Shown here piece after piece: positions 8,802 to 17,718 of a DNA stretch of 58,920 bases. Numbering within the stretch: the stretch's first letter is position 1; the number at the start of each line of letters is the position of its first letter. The DNA comes from Crocosphaera chwakensis CCY0110. GTDB lineage: Bacteria; Cyanobacteriota; Cyanobacteriia; Cyanobacteriales; Microcystaceae. Below the pieces are notes generated by a model that was given only the letters and a program-made list of their open reading frames with translations, did no database searches and was not told the DNA's origin. The translations under genes and the position numbers were made by a program. The stretch is taken from the NCBI RefSeq assembly GCF_000169335.1, contig NZ_AAXW01000029.1, positions 1 through 58,920 of the forward strand. The letters are read 5' to 3'.

Positions 8802-8954
8802 ACATTTAGAGAAATTGTCAAGTAATAAAGATTAATTTACAAAAAATTTAACATTGTCTATAATGATAAACGTAATATTAGATGTAAATTAACATCAAGA
8901 GTTAAAAAGACTTTAAAAAAGAGCCTTAAAGCAAAGTCAAAATAGTTTATTAGT
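8802..8954 (+). repeat. direct repeat copy B (~152 bp), paired with 6955-7106
   Basis: This second copy lies between the P450 stop and gpsA. It keeps the promoter boxes and 17-base spacing of copy A and the lysine-rich leader coding stretch, which here ends in a TAG, so it looks like a non-coding remnant of the gene start found at copy A. Confidence 0.85.
8836..8864 (+). promoter_or_regulatory. sigma70-type promoter in repeat copy B, in front of gpsA
   Basis: A -35 box TTTACA (8836-8841) and -10 box TATAAT (8859-8864) are spaced by 17 bases, as in copy A. The gpsA start is about 118 bases downstream of the -10 box. Confidence 0.7.
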
Positions 8955-8981
8955 CAACAACATATCCATAAAGATAAAAGA

Positions 8982-9929
8982 ATGAGCAATCAAACCACAA
9001 ACTTAACCATTATTGGAGCAGGATTATGGGGAAAAGCATTAGCCAAATTAGCAGAATATAACGAGCAAAATAACGTCCGAATTTGGTCAAGAAGTAGCAG
9101 TGAATCTTTAGCTTCGGTTATTAAAGAAGCAGACGTAATTCTTTCGGCTGTTTCGATGAAAGGAGTTCGACCAACCGTCGAAAAATTGCTAGCTTTAAAC
9201 ATTCCTGAAAAAACTATCTTTATTAGTGCTACCAAAGGATTAGAAACAAAAAGTATCCTTACTGCTTCACAAATCTGGCAAAAAAGTTTTCCTAATCATC
9301 CCGTTGTCGTCTTATCTGGTCCCAATTTATCAAAAGAAATCGACAAAGGATTGCCGGCTGCAACTGTAGTTGCCAGTGATGATACAGTAGCTGCTGGTCA
9401 AGCGCAAGAAATCTTCTCTTCTGATATTTTTCGAGTTTATTTTAATAACGATCCCATCGGCACAGAATTAGGAGGAACCCTGAAAAATGTTATGGCCATT
9501 GCCTCTGGAGTTTGCGATGGGTTACAGTTAGGAACTAATGCAAAATCGGCTCTACTAACCCGTGCTTTACCTGAAATGATTCGTATTGGCAATGAAATGG
9601 GAGCCTCTCCAGAAACTTTTTTTGGACTATCAGGTTTAGGTGATTTAATCGCGACTTGTGATAGTCCTTTGTCCCGTAATTATCGAGTGGGTTATGGTTT
9701 ATCAGAAGGGAAAACTTTAGAGCAAGTTTTAGAAGAATTAAAGAGTACCGCAGAAGGGGTTAACACCGCTAATGTGCTAGTAGAGTTAGCAAGAAAATAT
9801 AGAATAGCAATTCCAATCTCTCGCCAAGTCTATCGCCTTCTTAATGGAAAAACAACCCCTCAAGAAGCAGTTAAAGAGTTGATGGCAAGAGATTTAAAAG
9901 CCGAATTTGATGATTTAGACTTTGCTTAA
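8982..9929 (+). CDS. gpsA: NAD(P)H-dependent glycerol-3-phosphate dehydrogenase
   Basis: The 315-residue protein reduces dihydroxyacetone phosphate to sn-glycerol 3-phosphate for membrane lipid synthesis. The N-terminal Rossmann motif is GAGLWGKALA (about residues 12-21). The C-terminal helical domain has the catalytic lysine region GTLKNVMAIASGVCDGL and the signature GLSGLGDLIATC. Length is normal for GpsA. Transcription probably starts from the duplicated promoter in repeat copy B. Its placement after a P450 gene suggests no shared pathway. Confidence 0.96.
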   Translation: MSNQTTNLTIIGAGLWGKALAKLAEYNEQNNVRIWSRSSSESLASVIKEADVILSAVSMKGVRPTVEKLLALNIPEKTIFISATKGLETKSILTASQIWQKSFPNHPVVVLSGPNLSKEIDKGLPAATVVASDDTVAAGQAQEIFSSDIFRVYFNNDPIGTELGGTLKNVMAIASGVCDGLQLGTNAKSALLTRALPEMIRIGNEMGASPETFFGLSGLGDLIATCDSPLSRNYRVGYGLSEGKTLEQVLEELKSTAEGVNTANVLVELARKYRIAIPISRQVYRLLNGKTTPQEAVKELMARDLKAEFDDLDFA

Positions 9930-10110
9930 TTGGCGTATTTAGGTTTTGTTGAGAGTAAAAAAAACCAAAATTTTTAAGCCTTGGACTAATACTTTAAAGA
10001 AAATAATTACAACATAAATAAAATTAGATTTTTTGGTTAATTTACTCTCGCAATTATACAGAGCTATTAAACACACTAATAGCCAGCTTGTTGTTAGTTT
10101 AAAAAATGCA

Positions 10111-11466
10111 ATGACTACAGAAAAAAAACCCAATAGAACCCGAAACTTTTTTGAATTATGGAATATGAGTTTTGGCTTTTTTGGTATTCAATATGGTTGG
10201 GCTTTACAAATGGCCAATACCAGTGCTATCTATGAATATTTAGGAGCTAGTCCCGAACAAATTCCCTTATTATGGTTAGCTGCCCCTGTGAGTGGTTTAA
10301 TTGCTCAACCGATTATCGGTTATATGAGCGATCGCACTTGGGGACCATTAGGAAGAAGACGACCTTATTTCCTCGTCGGTGCTATCTTAAGTTCCATTGC
10401 TTTAGTATTAATGCCCAACTCATCCACATTATGGATGGCCGCAGGGTTACTGTGGATTTTAGACACTTCCGTTAACATTAGTATGGAACCGTTTCGGGCT
10501 TTTATTGCTGATTTATTACCTGAAAGACAGCACACGCAAGGGTTTTCGATGCAAACCTTCTTTATTGGCTTTGGGGCTGTGGTTGCTTCGGTTTCCCCTT
10601 GGATATTAACCCATGTTTTTGGGTTCAGTAATAGCACCAGTGAAGCGGAGGGTGTTCCTTTAACAGTTAAGGTGTCATTTTATATCGGGGCTGCTGTCTT
10701 TTTATTTACTGTGTTGTGGACGGTGTTTACTACAGAAGAGAAACCTCCTCAAAATTTAAAAGCCATGCGACAGGCTAATGAAAGTAAAGATGCAGGGGAC
10801 AAATTAGGGGAAATTGTCGATTTAATCAAAGCTACTCCCAAAACCATGAAACAATTAGCCCTAGTGCAGTTTTTCACCTGGCTAGGCATCTTTTGTATGT
10901 TTCTCTACTTTCCCCCGGCGGTAGCTCATAATATTTTTGGTGCTGTAGAAGAAAATTCAACTCTGTACACCGAAGGCATCGAATGGGCTGGTATTTGTAT
11001 CGCTGTTTATAATGGAGTCTGTTTTCTATTTTCTTGGATATTGCCCAATCTAACAGCCAGACTCGGAAGAAAAATGACCCATTCTCTGTGTTTAATCTGT
11101 GGTGGCTTGGGATTAATCAGTTTATTATGGGTTGATCGACCAATTTACGCTTTATTTTCTATGGTTGGGTTTGGTATTGCCTGGTCAAGTACCTTAGCTA
11201 TTCCTTACTCAATGTTATCCCATGTCATTCCTAATAAAAATATGGGGTTATATATGGGATTGTTTAATGCCTTTATTGTCATCCCCCAAATTATTGCAGC
11301 TTTGGGTTTAGGATCAATTATGGATTACTTTCTGGATAATAATCGCTTATTAGTAGTGGTTTTAGGAGGCGTTTCTATTCTCTTAGCTGCTATTTGTGTT
11401 TACTGGGTAGATGATGTAGAAACTGTGAAAACGAATCAATCATTAGAAGTTCAACCAACTGTGTAA
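10111..11466 (+). CDS. MFS transporter, GPH/SLC45-like (sugar transporter type)
   Basis: From the ATG at 10111 the protein has 451 residues and about twelve membrane helices. The helix 2-3 loop motif YMSDRTWGPLGRRRPYFLVG matches the D-R-x-G-R-R-x-P pattern of glycoside-pentoside-hexuronide and sucrose (SLC45-like) transporters. An upstream in-frame TTG at 10033 would add 26 residues with no support. A HIP1 site (10328-10335) is in the coding region. Substrate, possibly a disaccharide, is inferred from family only. The gene faces petL across a shared hairpin. Confidence 0.85.
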   Translation: MTTEKKPNRTRNFFELWNMSFGFFGIQYGWALQMANTSAIYEYLGASPEQIPLLWLAAPVSGLIAQPIIGYMSDRTWGPLGRRRPYFLVGAILSSIALVLMPNSSTLWMAAGLLWILDTSVNISMEPFRAFIADLLPERQHTQGFSMQTFFIGFGAVVASVSPWILTHVFGFSNSTSEAEGVPLTVKVSFYIGAAVFLFTVLWTVFTTEEKPPQNLKAMRQANESKDAGDKLGEIVDLIKATPKTMKQLALVQFFTWLGIFCMFLYFPPAVAHNIFGAVEENSTLYTEGIEWAGICIAVYNGVCFLFSWILPNLTARLGRKMTHSLCLICGGLGLISLLWVDRPIYALFSMVGFGIAWSSTLAIPYSMLSHVIPNKNMGLYMGLFNAFIVIPQIIAALGLGSIMDYFLDNNRLLVVVLGGVSILLAAICVYWVDDVETVKTNQSLEVQPTV

Positions 11467-11480
11467 TAGCTATAACCAAA

Positions 11481-11509
11481 GGGGTTAAGGAGAATTGTAC
11501 CTTAACCCC
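11481..11509. terminator. bidirectional terminator hairpin between the MFS gene and petL
   Basis: A perfect 10-bp stem GGGGTTAAGG / CCTTAACCCC with a nine-base loop lies in the 51-bp gap between the two convergent genes. T-runs are weak on both sides. Confidence 0.7.
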
Positions 11510-11517
11510 TATCTAGA

Positions 11518-11619
11518 TTAAATAATTTTGGCGGTACGAAGACCGAAATATAATCCAAGGGCGATCGCTGTAAAGATAACAATATATCCAGCAAACGCAG
11601 CAATAGCAACTCCTGACAT
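11518..11619 (-). CDS. petL: cytochrome b6f complex subunit PetL (33 residues)
   Basis: A short frame reads leftward from the ATG at 11617-11619 to a TAA at 11518-11520. The peptide begins MSGVAIAAFAGYIVIF and ends GLYFGLRTAKII. One membrane helix followed by a basic FGLR-x-x-K-hydrophobic tail matches the small PetL subunit that stabilises the cytochrome b6f dimer in thylakoids. The nucleotide sequence contains a HIP1 site (11561-11568). Length (usual 31-32) and tail fit; other tiny photosynthetic peptides (PetG, PetM, PetN) have different ends. Confidence 0.75.
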   Translation of the reverse strand: MSGVAIAAFAGYIVIFTAIALGLYFGLRTAKII

Positions 11620-12047
11620 AACTTTCCTAGACTCCTAAATTTACTAATTCTTTGTTATTTTACCTTGTCCGAGTCTGCCAGAGTCAAGCTAAAGAATCTC
11701 TATCACGTTTTTGAGGAGTATGACGATTCGGGATCTAATACTAGATCCGCTTTAGATAGTATAGTATTAACTTTCGGAGCAGGGAGCAGGGAGTAGGGAG
11801 CAGGGAGAAAAAACGTTACTCTACTAAAATAAGCGGATTTGGTATAATACACTAAATTAGCTGAAACAGTCCACTACTGTCTGCTATTCATCAGGTTACT
11901 CATACCTTGCACCTTCGATTACGTGAGCTAGTTTAGGGAGGCAATATTATTTTCTTTTAACGCTAACTTATTCATCATAATTGATTACTTTCTGATCATT
12001 ATTAACTTTATTTGTTCTGGTGCAAGATGTCAGGTTAAAGAAAGTCA
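11620..12047. other. 428-bp intergenic region with short repeats and dyads, no gene seen
   Basis: The stretch holds a dyad GGATCTA/TAGATCC at 11731-11748, a heptamer tandem repeat at 11776-11807 and an inverted repeat CTTGCACC (11906-11913) / GGTGCAAG (12019-12026). Promoters for the leftward petL gene probably lie near 11640. No credible coding frame was found. Confidence 0.6.
11776..11807 (+). repeat. tandem heptamer repeat GGAGCAG, ~4.5 copies
   Basis: Four 7-base units read GGAGCAG, GGAGCAG, GGAGTAG, GGAGCAG, followed by GGAG. This is the short tandemly repeated class of intergenic repeat common in cyanobacteria. Confidence 0.85.
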
Positions 12048-13193
12048 TTAATAGCTAATATTGTTCACTGCTTTTTTAAATCCTGCGATCGCGTGTAATT
12101 TCACAGATTTATTAGGGTCATTTGCTAGTTTTTGAAGGCAAGTTATGGCTGTTTCACCCCCTAATTCTCCTAAAGAAACGGCTACCGCTTGTTTAATTTT
12201 TAGCTCTTGACTAACAAGGCAATTAGATGATAAAAAATTGACTAAAATTTGACTAACTTGGTGTCTAATGGGTTCACTTTTTTGGGTTCCTAATAAATTA
12301 ATGATAATTTGGCAAACTTCTAGATTTTCAGTAAATAAGGCTTGTTTTAAATAAGTTAATGCTTTAGGGGATTCTGTCCAAATTAATGCTTGAATAACTG
12401 TTTTTTTTAGTTTTATAGGAGTTTTTTCTTTGTTAAGAAGAATCCCTAATTCTTCTATCGCTTCATCGCTTTTAATGCGCCCTAAACTTAGAGAAGTTTG
12501 TTGACAAATATCTATATTTATGTCATAAAGTAAAGGCTTTAGATGTTGAATAATATTGGATTTTTTTATTAGTTCTGATTGCATTCCCAAAGCAATAACA
12601 GCTTCTTTACGAACAGTAGAAACAGGATCAGTTAACGCTTTAATGAAGATAGGAATAAGTTTTTTTTGGTGAAAACTTCCTAAACATTCTAAGGCGATCG
12701 CTCGAATTTCTGGACTAGGATCATCAATAACTTTTAGCAAAGCTTTGATAGTATCTGAATGACGAATTTGTGCTAATGCTTTAACAGCTAATAATCTCGA
12801 AGATTCATCTTTTTGTAATAATATTTCTAAACTATTTATAGCATAAATTCCTATTTTCCCTAATCCTTCTGTTAGTATATTTAAAAGTTCTTCTTCTTCA
12901 ATTGTTTGTAACAATCGAGTAAAAGAAATAATTATTTTTATATCATTAAACTCTGATAAAATACGAGCAATAAACCAACGACATTCAACTTCTATACTTT
13001 CATTTTCTAAAATCACTAATAAAGGATCAATAATCTTCTCTCCCAATTTTGGAAATAGTTTTGTTACTTGCCATCTTTGCTCAAAATCTCCTGATTCTAA
13101 CAAGTATAATCCTAATTTGATTAAATCAGAATTTTCATTTTCATTTCGATCAATTGCTGTTTGAAATTCTTGTAATGCTCTATCATTATCCAT
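12048..13193 (-). CDS. HEAT-repeat protein (PBS-lyase-type HEAT)
   Basis: The 381-residue protein is built of helical pairs with repeated patterns such as SSRLLAVKALAQIRHSDTIK, PEIRAIALECLGSFHQKKLI and STVRKEAVIALGMQSE, the signature of short HEAT repeats in phycobilisome lyase-like and scaffold proteins. No catalytic motif is visible. It starts 12 bases after the kinase stop, so both are likely one operon; the HEAT protein may be a partner or target of that kinase. That link is inference from spacing. A HIP1 site occurs near the 3' end. Confidence 0.85.
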   Translation of the reverse strand: MDNDRALQEFQTAIDRNENENSDLIKLGLYLLESGDFEQRWQVTKLFPKLGEKIIDPLLVILENESIEVECRWFIARILSEFNDIKIIISFTRLLQTIEEEELLNILTEGLGKIGIYAINSLEILLQKDESSRLLAVKALAQIRHSDTIKALLKVIDDPSPEIRAIALECLGSFHQKKLIPIFIKALTDPVSTVRKEAVIALGMQSELIKKSNIIQHLKPLLYDINIDICQQTSLSLGRIKSDEAIEELGILLNKEKTPIKLKKTVIQALIWTESPKALTYLKQALFTENLEVCQIIINLLGTQKSEPIRHQVSQILVNFLSSNCLVSQELKIKQAVAVSLGELGGETAITCLQKLANDPNKSVKLHAIAGFKKAVNNISY

Positions 13194-13205
13194 AAAATAA
13201 ATCTC

Positions 13206-15140
13206 TTAATCTATGATGGTAATACTAAGTTCATAGTCGATAGATTTTTTATTTTTCGAGACAACAGTAATCTCATAATAACCACCTTCAATAAGTTCTC
13301 CTGACCATTGATGAGTTGAAGAATCTTCTAGTATATTATTGTTACCTGTAGGAGAATAAATAGATAACAGTAAATCGCGATCACCTTCTAGGTTAACCTC
13401 AATTCTTTGGTAGGCATTTAAGTTAGCAACATAAGCATTTCCTTGACCAGGTTCTAGTTTTTTGCGCCGTTGAATAGTTCTATCTTGCTGTAATTCAATA
13501 CCTATTCTTTCATAATTATTGCCTGCTTGTAATTTTGCGATGATATCTGCAATTATAGCATTCCAGATTTGACCAATAGGCTTATCGATAAATTCTTTAT
13601 TTTCTTGGTCAGGAAAAGCAGCAAAAAAACGAGCATCAACTAAATCATATAAAGCACGACTGCTTAAATATAAACCATTGGCTTGTTGTTTCCAAATTGT
13701 TCGTTGACTTTGGGTATAATTACCAATTCCTTTTAATGATTCTGAACTTAAAGATTCTAGGGTAGCTAATACTTGATTAGCGGTTTCATCCCATCTATTT
13801 CGCCAAGAAGCATCATCTTTTTGATTACTTAAAATTTTATTCCTCTGACTCGGATATTTTTCCCAGAACAATTCATCAACTACCGCTACAAACCAACTAT
13901 GATCTAATTCCAATTGACGACGACGGGTTCGTATTTCCGTTTTACGCTGTAACTCTTGATCACTAATTTCAGGGACTGATGCTTCCTCAGAAAAAACTGG
14001 TTTGGGTTGACTGTTTTCTTGAGCGTTGAGGATTTGAGAAATCCACAATTTTCCTGCCCACCATCCCATAGTTCCTGAGCTTAAGATTAGCATCAAAAGT
14101 AAAAATAACTTACCTAAACAGCCAGTAATTGGACTATTTTTGCTGTTAGTTACTGTCATATTCTGTTCTATTTTTTGCTTAGGGGAAACGGTCACGTTTG
14201 GCGAGGAAGTCTGAGGCATTATAGCAGACTTTACCATAAGGGTGGGAGGAGTAATCGGCTGAGGAGAAGAGTGGGTAAGGACTTGAATAACTTCTGTAGC
14301 TGAAGTATAGCGATCGCTTGGATTGTTAGCTAACATTTTTAGTAAAACTTGGCTTAAACGAGGACTGATCGCTATGTCTGGGGGAAAAATCCAGTTTAAA
14401 CTCTGTCTGTCTTGTAATTTTAAGGGTTCTTGTCCTGTCAATAACACACAAGCTGTAGCTGCTAATCCGTATAAATCACTATTGGCAGTGACGATTCCTT
14501 TTTCGGTCTGTTCCTTAGGCGCGTATCCAGGTTGACCGACTTGTATCATCTTACTGGTTAATAATTCTGGATGTTTAAAATAAGTATTAGCTATGTTAGA
14601 TAACTGTTTAACGCTACCAAAATCTATTAAAACTGGTAAATTATCTTCTTGACGACAAATGATATTCTTAGGGGTAATATCTCGGTGAATAATACCTTTT
14701 TCATGAAGATAATCCAGAACAGGTAAAACCTCTAATAAAAATTGTTCGATTTCTGTTTCTGTAAATAGGTTTTTTTCTTTTAACCGTTCTTGTAAGTGTT
14801 GATGATATGTTAATCCTTCTACATAATCTTGTACTAAAAAAAGTGTTGTTTTGTCTCTGTGTTGACAAGAAAATAATTCTCGAAAATGAGGAATCTGAGG
14901 ATGATTTAATGTATAGAGGATTTGTGCTTTGCGTTGAAATAATTCTTCTGTTTTTTTCAGGGATGAGGTATCGCAAACATCAGGAGCAAATTCTTGGAGA
15001 ATACACAAGTCATTGAAGCGATGACTATCTTGGGCTAAATAGGTTTTGCCTAGCTTTCCTTGACCGAGTTGGCGTAAAATCTTAAAGCGATCGTTTACCG
15101 TGGTTTGAGATGGTAGCCCAGTATTCATAACAAAACTCAA
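13206..15140 (-). CDS. membrane-anchored Ser/Thr protein kinase-like protein with Gln in place of the catalytic Lys
   Basis: The 644-residue protein has an N-terminal kinase domain (about 18-290): glycine loop LGQGKLGKTY, catalytic loop HRDITPKN (D154) and DFG at 173-175. The strand-3 segment reads CILQEFAPD, with Gln49 where related cyanobacterial kinases usually have the ATP-anchoring Lys (LKEF). A single membrane helix follows at about 343-365. The external C-terminal ~250 residues end in a beta-rich pre-peptidase-C-like domain (YVANLNAYQRIEVNLEG). A second Met four codons in (MNTGLPSQ) is an equally good start. It heads an operon with the HEAT gene and has a group II intron immediately upstream. 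Confidence 0.88.
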   Translation of the reverse strand: MSFVMNTGLPSQTTVNDRFKILRQLGQGKLGKTYLAQDSHRFNDLCILQEFAPDVCDTSSLKKTEELFQRKAQILYTLNHPQIPHFRELFSCQHRDKTTLFLVQDYVEGLTYHQHLQERLKEKNLFTETEIEQFLLEVLPVLDYLHEKGIIHRDITPKNIICRQEDNLPVLIDFGSVKQLSNIANTYFKHPELLTSKMIQVGQPGYAPKEQTEKGIVTANSDLYGLAATACVLLTGQEPLKLQDRQSLNWIFPPDIAISPRLSQVLLKMLANNPSDRYTSATEVIQVLTHSSPQPITPPTLMVKSAIMPQTSSPNVTVSPKQKIEQNMTVTNSKNSPITGCLGKLFLLLMLILSSGTMGWWAGKLWISQILNAQENSQPKPVFSEEASVPEISDQELQRKTEIRTRRRQLELDHSWFVAVVDELFWEKYPSQRNKILSNQKDDASWRNRWDETANQVLATLESLSSESLKGIGNYTQSQRTIWKQQANGLYLSSRALYDLVDARFFAAFPDQENKEFIDKPIGQIWNAIIADIIAKLQAGNNYERIGIELQQDRTIQRRKKLEPGQGNAYVANLNAYQRIEVNLEGDRDLLLSIYSPTGNNNILEDSSTHQWSGELIEGGYYEITVVSKNKKSIDYELSITIID

Positions 15141-15207
15141 AAATTTGAATGAACGGTGTTAAAGATTAGGGGTCGAAAAGGAAGTCACCTTCCTCTCCTC
15201 CCATTCC

Positions 15208-15241
15208 GAACCGTGCGTGAGACTTTTACCTCACACGGCTC
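15208..15241 (-). ncRNA. group II intron domain V
   Basis: The complementary strand reads a 34-base hairpin from GAGCCGTGTGAGG to CACGCACGGTTC. This is the conserved catalytic domain V fold and supports a functional ribozyme core. Confidence 0.85.
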
Positions 15242-15248
15242 TCGGCAA

Positions 15249-17033
15249 TTAGCCCTTTGTCATAGGTACTGTTAGTACATCGTCTTTCCATTCATAGCCA
15301 TTATCTGACCTATGATATGTACTATCATTTCTGCTTTTGACTTCATGACAGTGACGGTGTAGAGCTTGTAGGTTTTTGTATGTATCCTTTCCGCCTTGTG
15401 CCTTTGGGATAATGTGGTCAATGTCTACAAGATCATCAGGTGTAAAGTGTTGTCCACAGAAATTACATTTACCTTTTTGTTTCTTCAAAAGTTTTGCCAC
15501 TCTTGTTGGTGTTTCGGGGTAATTACCTCTTCTTTTGCTCCAATATGTCCAATTTCCGTCGTAGGGTGACGCTTCAGCTTTAACCAATTGATGTCTCTTT
15601 ATTTCCGTTTCGGAGTGATAATACAGTTGCATTTCTTTGGTGCGAAATGTCCATATCCCGTTATTTCCGTATGAGAAATATTTACGGAGTTTTTTCTTGG
15701 TTGAACCTTTTTTAACCCTAGAGATTGCCCAAGCTCTTAGCATATTCCATAAGATGTGATCTTCGGATGAGAATGTTTCCTTACTTGCAACTGTTTGGTA
15801 ATAGTTACTCCATTCTTTGATTACAGGGCTTAATCTGAGAATTAATGCTTCTTGAGAAGTCTTTTTATGGTTTTTTATGACCTTTTTTATTTTCTCATGA
15901 TGAGCTTTTATTGCCTCATTGCTGGGTTTTATTAAAGTTTTAGATCCTAGTATTTCTTTATTTCCGTTTTTTCCTGAGTGATGTTTACCTACGGGGTATG
16001 AACGAATTTGAAATCCAAGGAAATTCAACCCAGTTCCAATGGTTTTTCCGTCTTTTTCTATACTTTTAAGGGTATGTCTTATAGAGGTCTTTTCTGGTTT
16101 TAATTCCAGTCCAGCTTGTGTTAACCATTTGGATATTAAGGACTTACATTGTCGTATGATTTCGAGTTCATTGTGTAAAACTACGAAATCATCGGCGTAT
16201 CGGATGATTTTTGGTCGGTAGTTAAATATTTGTTTCCCATTTTTATAGATTGTTTCGGGAAATTTTCTCTCGACCTCGTTGATCATCCCGTGTAGTGCGA
16301 TGTTGGCCAGTAACGGGCTTATCGTACCACCTTGAGGTGTTCCTGAATCGGTTTCCTCAAATACGCCGTTGTCTATCACACCGCATTTTAACCATTTTTT
16401 AATTAGTTGTTTCATGCAGGAAGGACAATCTATTTTGGACAGTAGGTAATCATGGTTAATCTTGTCGAAGCATTTTGAGATGTCGGCATCTAGTACATAT
16501 TTTCCACCGATTTTTTGGTTAATTGATATGTATATTCTGCCTATGGCATCATGAGTGCTTCTGCCTGGACGAAAACCGTATGATGTGCCTTCAAATTGGG
16601 CTTCCCAGTATGGTTCTAAGGCTGATTTAACCAAGGCTTGCATTGCTCTATCTTTGATGGTTGGGATTCCTAGAGGTCGTTTTTCATCACGTCCTGGTTT
16701 TGGTATCCATATCCGTCTCAGTGCCTTTGCTCTGTACCCTTTAACATTAAGTTCGTAGGCAAGATTTATTCTTTGGTTGGGGCGAAGTGCCTTTATCCCA
16801 TCGATGCCTGCTGTCTTCCGTCCTTGGTTGTCTTGAGTTACTTTGCGGACGGCTAAGAGCTTTGCGTAGTGTGATTTTAACAGGAGTTTTTGAAGCTTTT
16901 TGGCTTTGACTTTATTTCCTGACCTAACAGCTTGAAATATCTTCTTTTGAAGCTTAAATACTTTTCTTTGGACTTTTGCCCAATTGATAGTATTCCATTC
17001 TTGCGTAGGCTTGGTTATCCTCGCTTTTGACAT
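15249..17033 (-). CDS. ltrA: group II intron reverse transcriptase/maturase with HNH domain
   Basis: The 594-residue protein has the full intron-encoded layout. The N-terminal part contains TAGIDGI and RRIWIPKPGRDEKRPLGIPT. RT motifs follow: SYGFRPGRSTHDAI, DADISKCFDKI, GTPQGGTISPLLANI and the catalytic RYADDFVV. A maturase domain X covers about 370-480. A C-terminal HNH nuclease has CNFC, DHIIPKAQGG and LHRHCHE. All catalytic residues look intact, so splicing and retrohoming may both be possible. It lies in domain IV of the surrounding intron and stops just before domain V. Confidence 0.96.
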   Translation of the reverse strand: MSKARITKPTQEWNTINWAKVQRKVFKLQKKIFQAVRSGNKVKAKKLQKLLLKSHYAKLLAVRKVTQDNQGRKTAGIDGIKALRPNQRINLAYELNVKGYRAKALRRIWIPKPGRDEKRPLGIPTIKDRAMQALVKSALEPYWEAQFEGTSYGFRPGRSTHDAIGRIYISINQKIGGKYVLDADISKCFDKINHDYLLSKIDCPSCMKQLIKKWLKCGVIDNGVFEETDSGTPQGGTISPLLANIALHGMINEVERKFPETIYKNGKQIFNYRPKIIRYADDFVVLHNELEIIRQCKSLISKWLTQAGLELKPEKTSIRHTLKSIEKDGKTIGTGLNFLGFQIRSYPVGKHHSGKNGNKEILGSKTLIKPSNEAIKAHHEKIKKVIKNHKKTSQEALILRLSPVIKEWSNYYQTVASKETFSSEDHILWNMLRAWAISRVKKGSTKKKLRKYFSYGNNGIWTFRTKEMQLYYHSETEIKRHQLVKAEASPYDGNWTYWSKRRGNYPETPTRVAKLLKKQKGKCNFCGQHFTPDDLVDIDHIIPKAQGGKDTYKNLQALHRHCHEVKSRNDSTYHRSDNGYEWKDDVLTVPMTKG

Positions 17034-17718
17034 CTTTACCTCTACTGGATGCTATTTCGTACTAATAAACCAGCAATACGTCGGCATATCCACATCCATT
17101 ACAGATGGGCTTTGGCTTCTTATTGCTTCTCACCCCCGTGACCCATGCGCTTAAGTTTGTCACTACTTACCTACTCGACCAGTGGTAAGAGCAATCACGG
17201 GGTTAATTCGTTCCGTAGGTTTGGGTTTTATTGGTTTTAGGTCTTTTAAGGGTATCAATTACTATCAACCCCATCTCTCCCCCAGGTTACTTTTAGAAGT
17301 CTGTGTGGATAGGTCAATAAAACTTCCACTTTTCACCTTGTTCTTTTTTTGAACGCAGCTTGTCAATCAGTTAAGCTACTTAAACGTAATGAGGGTTCAA
17401 GGCGATGATTCAGCGTGATGTTTAACCATGACCAATTGACTCGAAAAACGTCTTATCATACTGATTCATGACGGGTTCTCCTTTTAACCCTGCTTCCATC
17501 CTGGGTTTTACTAAGTCCAAAACGGAGGGTTATGTCGTCATTCTCAGGATTTTACTCCTTTGACTCCGAATGTGGCTCCTTTAGCCAACAAACCAACAGT
17601 TATTCAGATTTATAGGTTCTGAACGAGCTACACGCTTGTATTTTGTACAAACTTTCTAGCTCAACGAATCACACAATTGATACAATTATAGGCAATTTGT
17701 GATCCTTAAAAAAATCTT

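Larger units (their letters stand above)
15165..17633 (-). mobile_element. group II intron with maturase ORF (boundaries approximate)
   Basis: Reading leftward, a likely 5' end GTGTAGCTCG starts at 17633. About 600 bases of ribozyme domains lead to the maturase gene. After its stop comes a clear domain V (15208-15241) and a domain VI hairpin GGAAG-GUGA-CUUCC, and the likely 3' end is ...CCCCTAAT at 15165. The length, about 2.47 kb, fits an ORF-containing group II intron. It sits about 25 bases upstream of the kinase start codon and in the same orientation. The 5' boundary is the less certain end. Confidence 0.8.

Noticed and set aside
11776..11807. Possible CRISPR array or variable-number locus.
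   Set aside because: The unit is only seven bases with no spacers; it is a short tandem repeat. No other regularly spaced repeat was found in the window.
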